Below are positions 9,387 to 18,700 of a stretch of 64,000 nucleotides of DNA, one piece after another. The position numbers and the translations under genes were made by a program. Position 1 is the stretch's first letter. Each line of letters opens with the position of its first letter. The stretch comes from Pelobium manganitolerans (lineage in GTDB: Bacteria; Bacteroidota; Bacteroidia; Sphingobacteriales; Sphingobacteriaceae): contig NZ_MBTA01000012.1 of NCBI RefSeq assembly GCF_003609575.1, positions 186,001 to 250,000 of the forward strand, read 5' to 3'. Under the pieces are notes generated by a model, which did not search any database, had not been told where the DNA came from, and worked only from the letters and a program-made list of their open reading frames with translations.

Positions 9387-10160
9387 ATGTGTAAATCTGT
9401 TTACTGTATAATCTTTTTTTTTCTAGTTTCGGCAAATTCGGTTTTCGCGCAATTATCCGGCGGTGATAAAAATTTACATCTTTATCTTTTGATTGGCCAG
9501 TCTAATATGGCTGGAAGAGGTGTGGTTGATGCCGAAAGCAAAGAAGTAAATCCTCGGATTTTAATGCTGGATTCATTGGGCCAATGGGTGCCGGCGACAG
9601 ACCCCATGCATTTTGATAATTTAAAGTTAGTTGGCGTTGGACCTGGAATTGCTTTTGCAAAGGAAATGTTAGCAAATAATTCAAATATAAAAATTGGTTT
9701 GATCCCCTGTGCTTGGGGAGGTTCTCCAATTAAAGTATGGAGGCCGGGTGCAAAATATTTTAAAGCACGCCCTTATGATGATGCCATAACTAGAACCAAG
9801 CTGGCAATGTCGCAAGGTGTATTGAAGGGGATATTATGGCATCAAGGTGAATCAGACAATGATTCGTTGAAGTCTTCACGATATATGGCAAGTATTGAGC
9901 AATTGATTCAACATTTGAGAGAGGATTTAGAAATGCCAAAAATACCTTTTATCGCCGGTGAAATCGGATATTTCAATAAACGTGATTTTATCAATCCCGT
10001 AATTAATCAGTTGCCAAATAAAGTAAACCAAACTGCGGTTGTTTCTGCCGTCGGCTTAACGGATAAAGGAGATAGGTTACATTTCGATACACCATCAGCC
10101 CGTGAACTGGGTAAGCGATATGCCATTGCCATGAACCAGCTCCAGAAAATACAGAGATAA
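9387..10160 (+). CDS. Secreted carbohydrate acetylesterase, CE6/SASA (sialate O-acetylesterase-like) family
   Basis: A 257-residue exported protein (signal peptide 1 to about 21, ending VFAQ). It carries the SGNH-type nucleophile motif GQSNMAGRG (Ser39), the block-III-like WHQGESDN segment and the catalytic His in DRLHFDTPS (His232). CE6 enzymes take acetyl groups off xylan and related plant polysaccharides, and in this locus acetylated pectin is a reasonable substrate (inference). It is followed after 8 bp by a CE4-like gene, so the two are surely co-transcribed from the promoter at 9346. Length is normal for a single-domain member. Whether it acts on galacturonate, rhamnose or xylose acetyl groups cannot be told from sequence. 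Confidence 0.83.
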   Translation: MCKSVYCIIFFFLVSANSVFAQLSGGDKNLHLYLLIGQSNMAGRGVVDAESKEVNPRILMLDSLGQWVPATDPMHFDNLKLVGVGPGIAFAKEMLANNSNIKIGLIPCAWGGSPIKVWRPGAKYFKARPYDDAITRTKLAMSQGVLKGILWHQGESDNDSLKSSRYMASIEQLIQHLREDLEMPKIPFIAGEIGYFNKRDFINPVINQLPNKVNQTAVVSAVGLTDKGDRLHFDTPSARELGKRYAIAMNQLQKIQR

Positions 10161-10168
10161 CAATTCTT

Positions 10169-10900
10169 ATGAAAAAACTATTATTCCTACTATCAGTAAC
10201 AGTTTGTTGTTGGTTGAAAACCAGCGCACAAACAAAAGTTGGCCCGCCTTTAGTCGTACTCACTTTTGATGATGCCGAAGTGAGTCATTATCAAATTGTA
10301 GCGCCAATACTTAAAAAATTTGGCTTTCCGGCTACGTTTATGGTTTGCGAGATGCCTTGGAAAACGCCGGCAGATTCAGTTTTGTATATGAATTGGAAGC
10401 AGATTGCCAGTTTATATAAGATGGGTTTTGAAATCGGGAACCATACCGGGCATCACAAGAATATGACAAAATTGGATAGAGCAGGGATGATTGCGGAAGT
10501 GTCCTATATCGAACAAAAATGTAAGGAAAATGGCATCCCAAAACCTATTTCTTTCGCTTACCCGGGTAATCGTTCCGATTCCCTTTCTCAGGTGGTACTT
10601 AAAGAAATGGGTTATAAATACATTAGGGCAGGGAATAGCCAATATCTAAATCTGGCCGAGCCTACTTATGTGCTACCTAGCTTTACGATGGCATCTACAG
10701 AGAAACTAAAAATCCGTAGCCTAAACGCTTTAAAAAACCTAAAAGACGGTGAGGCACTAATTTTTACCATTCACGGTGTTCCGGATATTGCACATCCTGA
10801 TTATACTACTGATCCCGAGTTTTTAGAAGAACTTCTGCAATATATTAAATCGCATGACTATCAAGTAATAGCCATGAAAGATTTGGATAAGTATTTATAA
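10169..10900 (+). CDS. Polysaccharide deacetylase (CE4, NodB-homology) family protein
   Basis: A 243-residue protein with a signal peptide (1 to about 20, ending SAQ). NodB-fold motif 1 is TFDDA (Asp34, Asp35) and motif 2 is the metal-binding NHTGHH (His92, His96). A further conserved FAYPGN stretch corresponds to motif 3. CE4 enzymes are metal-dependent deacetylases acting on chitin, peptidoglycan or acetyl-xylan. Being 8 bp behind a CE6-type esterase suggests it removes acetyl groups from plant polysaccharide rather than from peptidoglycan (inference). The domain fills the whole mature protein and no carbohydrate-binding module is fused. The DNA just after it changes in character, where a degenerate GH2 tail begins. 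Confidence 0.83.
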   Translation: MKKLLFLLSVTVCCWLKTSAQTKVGPPLVVLTFDDAEVSHYQIVAPILKKFGFPATFMVCEMPWKTPADSVLYMNWKQIASLYKMGFEIGNHTGHHKNMTKLDRAGMIAEVSYIEQKCKENGIPKPISFAYPGNRSDSLSQVVLKEMGYKYIRAGNSQYLNLAEPTYVLPSFTMASTEKLKIRSLNALKNLKDGEALIFTIHGVPDIAHPDYTTDPEFLEELLQYIKSHDYQVIAMKDLDKYL

Positions 10901-10904
10901 CAAA

Positions 10905-11039
10905 ATGAAATTGATAAAAGACATAGCTTATCGGGTATTTTTGCAAGCTACTTTGAGAGATGATTAAAACAACATAGTGCTTAGCGCACAATCTAAAGAA
11001 TCGGAATCGGTTAAACTGATTTTGAAATTGAACCAATAA
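10905..11039 (+). pseudogene. Degenerate C-terminal remnant of a GH2 glycosidase
   Basis: One reading frame runs from the ATG at 10905 to the stop at 11037-11039 with a single in-frame TAA (10965-10967). The encoded pieces include FLQATLR and, after the stop, VLSAQSKESESVKLILKL. These line up with the C-terminus of the intact GH2 protein ending at 15379, which has FAQAILR followed by a VKLKV...GLKSKQINL strand. It therefore looks like the last 45 or so codons of a GH2 gene whose body has been lost. The match is short and was made by eye, so confidence is moderate. Confidence 0.45.
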
Positions 11040-11051
11040 TTTATTTTTAAA

Positions 11052-12239
11052 ATGTATTGTATGATGTATCTAAGAAAATTAGCAGTATTTTCTTTGACTC
11101 TTTTTATAGGATTGCTTAATGTACAGGCTCAAACTATCAAACCACCTATTATGGGATGGAGTAGTTGGAATCACTATCATATTAATATCGATGAAAGCAT
11201 CATAAAAGGACAGGCTGATGCTATGGTTTCTTCGGGAATGGCTGCAGCCGGTTATCAGTTTATCAATATTGACGATGGATTTTTCGGAGGAAGGGATTCC
11301 ATCACCGGCAAGCTCTATTGTCATCCTGTAAAATTCCCCTCAGGAATGCGAATGTTGTCTGATTATATTCGTTCTAAAGGTTTGACTCCTGGAATTTATT
11401 CAGATGCAGGAGCCAATACCTGTGGTTCTAAATATGATAAAGATCCACACGGATTTGGTGTGGGAATGTATAAGCATATTAAAGAAGATGCCGCAACTTT
11501 TTTTGTTGATTGGAATTTTGACTTCATAAAAATAGACTGGTGCGGCGGAAAATGGCTCAATTTAAATGAGCAAACTGAATATACTTCAATCATAAATGGA
11601 ATTAGAGCGGTAAAACCCGAAGCCCGTATCAACGTTTGTCGTTGGGAATATCCTGGAAAATGGGTTGAAAAAATAGCCGATTCCTGGCGGATTTCCGGTG
11701 ACATTCGAGAAAATTTTGGTTCTATCAAAAAGATTATTGATTTAGCCGCTGATACTTATAAATACAGTTCGCCCGGACATTACAATGATTTGGATATGTT
11801 GCAAGTGGGCAGGGGAATGAGTTACGATGAAGATAAAACCCATTTTACGATGTGGTGTTTTATGAATTCGCCATTATTAGCAGGAAATGATTTGACAAAG
11901 ATGTCGAAACAAACTATTGAAATTCTTACCAACAAAGAAGTGATTGCTTTAAATCAGGATGAAGGTTTTTATCAGGGAAGACGCTTGAAAGTGGATGAAA
12001 AAAGCGGTTTAGAAATTTGGGAGAAAAAGTTAGGTAAAGACTTAAAAGGACAGGCTATTGTATTGTATAATCCAACCGGAAAAGAAATCAACTATACTTT
12101 GGAGGCAAATGAAATAGGGCTAAACAAAAATGTAGTTCTAAGAGATTTATGGGCTCATAAAGATTTAGGGAAATTGAATCAAAATGGCAATTTTACGATT
12201 CCTAAACATGGGGTTGTTTGTTTGAAAGTGATTGATTAA
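11052..12239 (+). CDS. Secreted GH27 alpha-galactosidase
   Basis: A 395-residue protein (signal peptide to about residue 27, ending VQAQ; an in-frame ATG four codons downstream is an equally good start). The (beta/alpha)8 barrel begins with the family signature PPIMGWSSWN and INIDDGFF. The nucleophile is Asp162 in IKIDWCGG and the acid/base is Asp217 in WRISGDI. A C-terminal all-beta domain covers about 310-395. GH27 enzymes release terminal alpha-galactose with retention and are of normal length at about 400 residues. The gene is AT-richer than its neighbours and favours AAA, GAA, GGA and TTA codons, which suggests that this segment has a different origin. It is followed by a broken GH78 and an intact GH2, implying a cassette for a galactose- and rhamnose-containing glycan. 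Confidence 0.88.
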   Translation: MYCMMYLRKLAVFSLTLFIGLLNVQAQTIKPPIMGWSSWNHYHINIDESIIKGQADAMVSSGMAAAGYQFINIDDGFFGGRDSITGKLYCHPVKFPSGMRMLSDYIRSKGLTPGIYSDAGANTCGSKYDKDPHGFGVGMYKHIKEDAATFFVDWNFDFIKIDWCGGKWLNLNEQTEYTSIINGIRAVKPEARINVCRWEYPGKWVEKIADSWRISGDIRENFGSIKKIIDLAADTYKYSSPGHYNDLDMLQVGRGMSYDEDKTHFTMWCFMNSPLLAGNDLTKMSKQTIEILTNKEVIALNQDEGFYQGRRLKVDEKSGLEIWEKKLGKDLKGQAIVLYNPTGKEINYTLEANEIGLNKNVVLRDLWAHKDLGKLNQNGNFTIPKHGVVCLKVID

Positions 12240-12249
12240 CAAAGAATAG

Positions 12250-12984
12250 TATAAAGGAATATTAAGTCAGAACACACAAACGGCTTATTTGTATGCCTTA
12301 AAACTCAAATTGTTTAATTCTGAAGAAGCAACTAAAACAGCAATAAATCATTTAATTGAATTAATGAGAAATAATGGAAATAAATTGTCTACCGGTTTTT
12401 TAGGAACAGCTATTTTAAATCAGACTTTGAGTGAAATAGGCGAGAGTGATATGGCTTATAATTTGGTTTTACAACGTGATAACCCTTCCTGGTTGTACAG
12501 TATTGACCAAGGCGCTACCACCATTTGGGAACGTTGGAATTCTTATACTTTAAAGGATGGTTTTGGTGATGCCAGCATGAATTCCTTTAATCACTATGCT
12601 TATGGCGCCGTGGTAGAATGGATGTATGCTTATATGGCAGGAATAAGAAGTGAAGATGCCGGTTTTAGAAAAATTATCATCGAACCACAACTGGATTTAA
12701 GAAAAAATTTACCCGAGGGGCAGGAACGTATTACTGAGGTAAAAGCGCAATATGCATCTGTCAATGGAATGATTAAAAGTCATTGGAAAGTTGATGGAGA
12801 AAAAGTAACGTATCATATCAATATTCCGGCAAATACTAAGGCAAAATTTATAGTTCCTGTGGCTATGAAAGGTTTTCCTAAAGCAGAAAATAGTATAAAA
12901 TCAATTTCGCAAAAATTAGATAAAACAATTGTAGAGTTGGACTCCGGGGAATATAATTTTAAATTAAAAATAAACCAAAAATAG
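12250..12984 (+). pseudogene. 5'-truncated GH78 alpha-L-rhamnosidase (C-terminal fragment)
   Basis: The frame is open from 12250, just after a TAG, but has no ATG at its beginning; the only possible starts are TTG codons such as 12289. The protein starts in the middle of the (alpha/alpha)6 barrel (NTQTAYLYAL) and continues through GFLGTAIL, the general-base segment GATTIWERWN, HYAYGAVVEW and the C-terminal beta-sandwich. That is the last 240 or so residues of an enzyme usually 700-1100 long, so the N-terminal domains and the acid residue are missing. There is no signal peptide. It lies 10 bp after the GH27 stop and 1 bp before the GH2 start, which suggests an internal deletion in a former GH27-GH78-GH2 operon. 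Any product is unlikely to be an active rhamnosidase. Confidence 0.8.
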
Positions 12985-12985
12985 A

Positions 12986-15379
12986 ATGGTCAAAAAAATC
13001 TTATCCTTTTATTTTTTAGGCATGAGTTTACTTTTTGCCCAGCAACCAAGAGAAAGCAAACTGTTCAATTTTGACTGGAAATTTATTCAGGAAGACAATG
13101 AAGAATTTGCCAAAGCCAATTATAATGATGCCAATTGGCAATCGTTGAATATACCGCATGACATGCAAATTAATATGCCTTGGGACAAAAATGCCAAAGC
13201 CGGTCGTGGATTTAAGCTCAATACTGTTGGCTGGTACCGCAAAACATTTAAGGCACAGGCCGACTGGAAAGGAAAACAGGTACTATTGGATTTTGACGGA
13301 ATAGCCATTCATGGTGATGTCTGGGTAAATGGTAAAAAAGTTGGTGAAGCCGATTATGGTTATCTGGGTTTTGAATCAGACATTAGCGAACTTTTAAACT
13401 ATGAAGACAATAATGTAGTGGCAGTTCGAGCCGATTGCAATACTTCAGGTTCGCGTTGGTACACCGGCGCTGGTTTGTATCGCGATGTGCATTTAGTAGT
13501 TCGTAATAAAATTAGCGTAGCCCGTCACGGATTGTTCATTAGTACTCCCGAGATTACAGCTCAAAATGCTAAAGTAGCCGTACAGGTAGAAATACAGGGT
13601 TTTCATACCGAGGAAGATTTGACTATAAAAACCGAAATTTTTGCACCAAATGGTGAAAAAGTAGGTGGCTCTGAAATGCTGGCTTTCAAAAGAACCCGTA
13701 AGCAAACTCAGGAAAATCAATTGCCGTTAATTAATATCAGTAAGCCGGAATTATGGTCTTGTGAAAACCCAAATTTATACAGAGCTGAAGTGAGTTTGGT
13801 TTTAAACGGCAAAATAGTCGATAAAGTAAGCGATCGTTTTGGAATTAGAACTTTGGAATTTTCACCTGAGTTTGGTTTTAAATTAAATGGTAAAAAAGTT
13901 TTTCTGAAAGGAAATAATACACACCACGATTTAGGAGCCTTGGGAGCAGCAGCTTTTGAAACCGCTATGGCGCGTCAGTTTGATGTTATGAAACAGTTTG
14001 GTTTCAACTGTATTCGTGCAGCCCATAATCCTTATTCGGAAGCTTTTTATGATTTAGCCGATGAAAAAGGAATTTTGATTGTTGACGAATTATATGATAA
14101 ATGGAGCAATAAAGATTATTGGATTGGTCGTTATCCATGGACCGATTCATGGTACAAACACATTACCGAATGGATTAAACGCGACCGTAACCACCCTTCT
14201 GTAATTCTTTGGAGTTATGGTAACGAATTCCAGATGCGTGAAGATTTAGCTGGTTTCCCTACGAGTGATTGGGGAGTTACTTCTTATAAAATTTTAGACA
14301 TTTTAGCCAAACGTTATGACCCAACCCGTAAATCAACTGTAGGTTTATATCCATCAAGAGCCAATGCACTAAAGAGACGTGATAAAGGTTTTGACGATGT
14401 AGAAAACATTGTACCACCAGAACTGGCTTCTGCGACAGAAATTACCAGTTTTAATTATCAGAGTCATAATTACAATCAGTATTTAAAACACAAACCGAAC
14501 ATGATTGTATTTCAAAGCGAAGCCACTACGAATGATTTGTTAAAGCCTTATTTTGATATGAATTATGATAAGATGGTTGGTTTAGCGTATTGGGGAGCAA
14601 TAGAATATTGGGGAGAATCCAATGGCTGGCCTAAAAAAGGATGGAATTATTCTTTCTTTGATCACACATTGAATCCTTTACCCGAAGCTTATTTAATTAA
14701 AAGTGTTTTTTCTGAGACACCTTTGGTACAAATAGCAGTTTTAGAAGAAAATCAGGGCGAACAGGAAATTTGGAACGATATTGCCGTTGGTAAAAAAGTG
14801 ACTTCGGCACACTGGAATCGTGAACCAGGAAAAGCCTACAATATATTTACTTATACCAATGCAGAGGAGGTAGAATTGTTGGTCAACGGAAAAAGTATTG
14901 GAATCCAAAAAAATCCAACCGATGTAAAATCAAAAAATATTATCGCCTGGAAAGCCGTGCCTTACGAAGCCGGAAAAATAGAAGCTGTGGCTCGTAATAA
15001 AGGAAAGGAAGTTGCCCGTCAAGTCATAGAAACTACCGGAAAAGCTGTGGCTTTGCAACTGGAAGTTGAAAACAATGGCGATTGGAAAGCTGATGGTATG
15101 GATCTGCAATATGTAAAGGTTTATGCGGTAGATGCAAAAGGACTTAAAGTGCCAACAACAACTGGAGAGGTTACTTTTAAAATAGAAGGAGCAGCAACTT
15201 TATTAGCTGTTGATAATGGCGATCATTACAGTAATGAATTGTTTAATATCAACAAAAGACAGTTGCATAATGGTTTTGCACAGGCTATACTAAGATCTAA
15301 ACAGGGTACCGGAAAAGTGAAGCTAAAGGTTAATGTGGAAGGCTTAAAATCAAAACAAATTAATTTAGGTACAAAATAG
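12986..15379 (+). CDS. Secreted GH2 beta-galactosidase with DUF4982-type C-terminus
   Basis: A 797-residue protein with a short signal peptide (about 1-19, ending LLFAQ). GH2 domains are clear: sugar-binding jelly roll (about 25-180, with GVGWYRKTF-like and WYTGAGLYRDV motifs), immunoglobulin-like domain (about 185-290), TIM barrel (about 290-575) with acid/base Glu414 in YGNEFQM and nucleophile Glu512 in FQSEATT, then a DUF4982-like and a further beta domain ending in FAQAILR. Enzymes of this build hydrolyse terminal beta-galactose. The gene starts 1 bp after the truncated GH78 frame, as expected for a tightly packed operon. It shares the AT-rich, GGA/AAA-biased codon use of the GH27 gene. 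Specificity beyond beta-galactoside is not evident. Confidence 0.88.
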   Translation: MVKKILSFYFLGMSLLFAQQPRESKLFNFDWKFIQEDNEEFAKANYNDANWQSLNIPHDMQINMPWDKNAKAGRGFKLNTVGWYRKTFKAQADWKGKQVLLDFDGIAIHGDVWVNGKKVGEADYGYLGFESDISELLNYEDNNVVAVRADCNTSGSRWYTGAGLYRDVHLVVRNKISVARHGLFISTPEITAQNAKVAVQVEIQGFHTEEDLTIKTEIFAPNGEKVGGSEMLAFKRTRKQTQENQLPLINISKPELWSCENPNLYRAEVSLVLNGKIVDKVSDRFGIRTLEFSPEFGFKLNGKKVFLKGNNTHHDLGALGAAAFETAMARQFDVMKQFGFNCIRAAHNPYSEAFYDLADEKGILIVDELYDKWSNKDYWIGRYPWTDSWYKHITEWIKRDRNHPSVILWSYGNEFQMREDLAGFPTSDWGVTSYKILDILAKRYDPTRKSTVGLYPSRANALKRRDKGFDDVENIVPPELASATEITSFNYQSHNYNQYLKHKPNMIVFQSEATTNDLLKPYFDMNYDKMVGLAYWGAIEYWGESNGWPKKGWNYSFFDHTLNPLPEAYLIKSVFSETPLVQIAVLEENQGEQEIWNDIAVGKKVTSAHWNREPGKAYNIFTYTNAEEVELLVNGKSIGIQKNPTDVKSKNIIAWKAVPYEAGKIEAVARNKGKEVARQVIETTGKAVALQLEVENNGDWKADGMDLQYVKVYAVDAKGLKVPTTTGEVTFKIEGAATLLAVDNGDHYSNELFNINKRQLHNGFAQAILRSKQGTGKVKLKVNVEGLKSKQINLGTK

Positions 15380-15459
15380 TTTTTACGTTATAGGTTATGT
15401 ACATATGCTTTTTTTATTTTTAAAGCTTGGTATTTTAGGGACAATACCAGAAACACATA

Positions 15460-15621
15460 ATGAAAGCAGTAAACATTAAGGAGCTAAAAATCCTATTGCA
15501 TGGAGGTACAATCCTCGTTTCAGAAAGTCGTTTAGTAAAGAACTAAGAACGTCTAATTCAAGGTTAAAGATACGACGGCATTATTGAGAGTTATTCGTCT
15601 CGTTTTTTGAACCAAATTTAA
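15460..15621 (+). pseudogene. Possible decayed small ORF in the 323-bp gap before the PL11 gene
   Basis: A frame starting at ATG 15460 would encode about 54 codons but is broken by TAA at 15544 and 15565. The three pieces have protein-like composition (MKAVNIKELKILLHGG..., ERLIQG, RYDGIIESYSSRF). No family was recognised. Its end overlaps the operator at 15607, so at least the last codons may be coincidence. The rest of the 15380-15702 gap holds only that operator and promoter. Confidence 0.25.
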
Positions 15622-15674
15622 TGGGTTTTTGGGTTGATTTTACGTGTCAACTCTTTTTAGAACAGGTAGTTTTG
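15607..15674 (+). promoter_or_regulatory. Putative HTCS-1 operator and promoter of the PL11 operon
   Basis: TTGAACCAAATTTAATG begins at 15607. A diverged second copy (TTGGGTTGATTTTACGT) begins 22 bp later at 15629. A perfect -7 box TAGTTTTG begins at 15667, 60 bp from the first copy, as at 2390 and 9286. The ATG is at 15703. Confidence 0.62.
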
Positions 15675-15702
15675 CTATTCCCAAAAACCAATTATCAACA
15701 TT

Positions 15703-18700
15703 ATGGTCAAAAACTGCCTGCTATTACTTTTGTTAGCTCTCACTTCTTTATCCGCAACTTATGCACAGCGAAGGATGGAAAATTTAGGGCGAGGTGTTGT
15801 AGCAAGCCGTACCGCAAACAATCAGGCCTTAGTAAGCTGGCGCCTGCTCGGTACCGAGCCACAAGACATCGCATTTAACCTTTATCGCTCAGAAAACGGC
15901 GCTGCCGCACAAAAATTAAATCCGCAACCCTTAACCGCCGGAACAAATTTCGTAGATAACACCTTAAAAACTACGGTTTCCAACAGCTACTTTATAAGGA
16001 CAGTTCGCAACGGTGTTGAAGGTACGGCAAGTTTATCTTATACCTTACTGGCAAACACGCCAGTACAACCATACTATTCGGTGCCAATTATAGAAACTCC
16101 GGGTTATTACGTATTACATGTAAACGTCGGCGATTTAGACGGCGATGGCGAATACGATTTTGTGTTAGACAAACAACCTACGGTAGATGGCTTTGGGCCG
16201 CAACTTGTTGAGGCGTACAAGCGTGACGGTACGTTTTTATGGCAGATAAACCTTGGTCCTAACAGCTTAAATCGCGACAATATTTTGCCGGGTTCGTCAG
16301 CAATAAATATTGGCCACGCAGATAATATTACGGTTTACGATATCAATAATGACGGTAAGGCTGAAGTAATCCTGAGGACATCAAATGGTGTAACCTTTGC
16401 AGACGGCAAGAAAATCGTAAATCCAAATAATGATGTGCAATACATGACGGTAATTAATGGGTTAACAGGTACCGAAATCAGCAGTAGCTTATTTAACAAC
16501 CCATACATATCACGCGGCCCAATGACAAGCCATTTGGGGATAGCATACCTAGATGGTATTAACCCCAGTGTAGTATGGGAGGCAAAAAACAGAAAAGCCG
16601 ACGGAAGTTTTAACGAGCTTACTACCGCTTGGGACTGGAAAAATAATACACTTGAGCAAAAGTGGCAATATTATATGCCGGATACGGGCGCACAAAAATC
16701 TGGACATCAGATACGTTGTGCAGATTTAGATGAGGATGGAAAAGATGAGATAGTACCATTTGGTTACGCTATAGATGATGATGGAAAGCAATTTTTTGAT
16801 CTTTCATTACAGGATATCTATCATGGTGATAGGTTTTTTATTTCTGATATGGATCCACATAGGCCAGGAAAAGAACTCTACGGAATCCAGCAAGGTTATA
16901 GTAAATCAGGTATGATGTGGCATTACATTGATGCCAGAACGGGCGAAGTTCTGCTAGCTCAGTATGATCCTGCAAACAGAGATTTAGGCCGGGGCTATGC
17001 AGGTGATCTGGATCCTCGTTATGATGGCTATGAATTTCACACTTTCGTGGACGGTTTATATAACGTGTCAGGAGCTAAGGTTTCAAATGCTATCCCTGGT
17101 TCTTATCCCAATCTGCGCATTTGGTGGGATGGAGACTTGTTAAGTGAAAACCTTGACGGCCAAAGATTGTCTAAATGGAATCATAAAACTGAAGCGGAAG
17201 AACGTCTTTATACAGTTTCGGGCGTGTTACTTGCTCCTAGGTCTGTTCCAGCTTATTATGGTGATATTATTGGCGATTGGCGTGAGGAAATGATTTTTGC
17301 CAGTTCGGACAATAAGAGCCTAAGGATTTATACAACCCCGCATCCGTCAGACTATAGACTTTATACCCTGCCACACAATCCGCAGTACCGTAACGACATG
17401 ACAGCTAAAGGTTATAATCAGTCTTACATGGTTGATTATTACTTGGGGCACAACATGGAGCAACCACCTTTGCCGGCTATCCAAAAAGCAGACAAATATT
17501 GGGACGGGAAAACAAGCAACAGCTGGACGCCAACGGGTAACACCTGGATTAACGATACCAACCAAAGTGATAGCTACACCAATGGCGATGTGGTGATGTT
17601 TGACATAAGGGGAAACAGCGCCTCTGAAATAAATATATCTTCTGATTATGCACCTTCTAAAGTTTGGGTGGTTAACCCAGAAGGAAAAGATTATACGTTT
17701 GGAGGCTCGGGTAAATTAATCGGCGATATGGAGCTGGTTAAAATGTTGCGAGGTAACTTAACCCTGAATGGCAACCACGATTATACTGGTAACTCTGTGG
17801 TTGAAGAAGGAACGTTTACTGTTAATGGCATGTTGCAAAGCAAGGTTTGGCTAAAAACTAGAGGCAATGTAGCGGGTGTAGGGACTTTAAAAGGTGGGTT
17901 GCTACTACAAAAAGGGCAAAACGTTGAAGATGCCGGAATCAGGCCGGGTAATGGCTCGCTTCCAGGTACTTTGTCCATTATTGGCGATGTAGAGCTTCAG
18001 GGAGGTAACAATCTTGAGTTTGATATTGCACCAACTAAAGCTGGAATAAATGATTCTTTGAAAATTTCGGGCAATTTAAAAGCTTTAGGTTCTAACAATA
18101 TCATTGTAAAATTCGAAAACAGCCAGCCCATTGCCGGGAGCTATACTTTGGTGCAGGTTGCTGGGAATATCACCGCAGATCTTTCAAATTTCGTGCTTAA
18201 AGGTTTAGACGCCTCACCGGCGAAGTTGGTTTTAGATGGTAAGCTTTTAAAACTGGTAATAGCGCCTCAAAGAGCTCCTGCTACGGTAAACTGGGTAGGA
18301 TCTGTAAATGGTGCATGGGATTTTGAAACCGAAAACTTCAAATTATCAAATGCTAATACCGCATTTGTAGGTAAAGATTCTGTGGTATTTAATGGAGACG
18401 CCACTACTAAACAGTTAACGCTTAACAAAGCCGCGCTGACCTCCGGCTTAAACTTCCAGAGTGGGGAATATCAAATCCAAGGTGATGGCGCAATTGCAGG
18501 CGAGGGCGGTTTGTTAATAGGCAACAATGTTAAGCTGAATCTTGGATTAAGCCAGAACACCTATACCGGCGCAACCATTGTTGACGGCGCCGAGCTGAAG
18601 TTAGAAACCATGGGTATGGCAGGCAAGCCTTCATCATTGGGCTCAGCAAGCATTGATGCCTCTAATATCAGATTCAATAATGCTTCTATTACCGTAAACC

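Noticed and set aside
11015-11050. Class-1 or class-2 operator before GH27
   Set aside because: A TTGAACCAAT stretch occurs but only about 30 bp before the ATG, leaving no room for a promoter, and it lies in the coding-like tail of the degenerate GH2.
12289-12984. Reading the GH78-like frame as a complete small enzyme
   Set aside because: It begins with a TTG in the middle of a barrel, has no signal peptide, and homology-like sequence continues upstream of the TTG to a stop.
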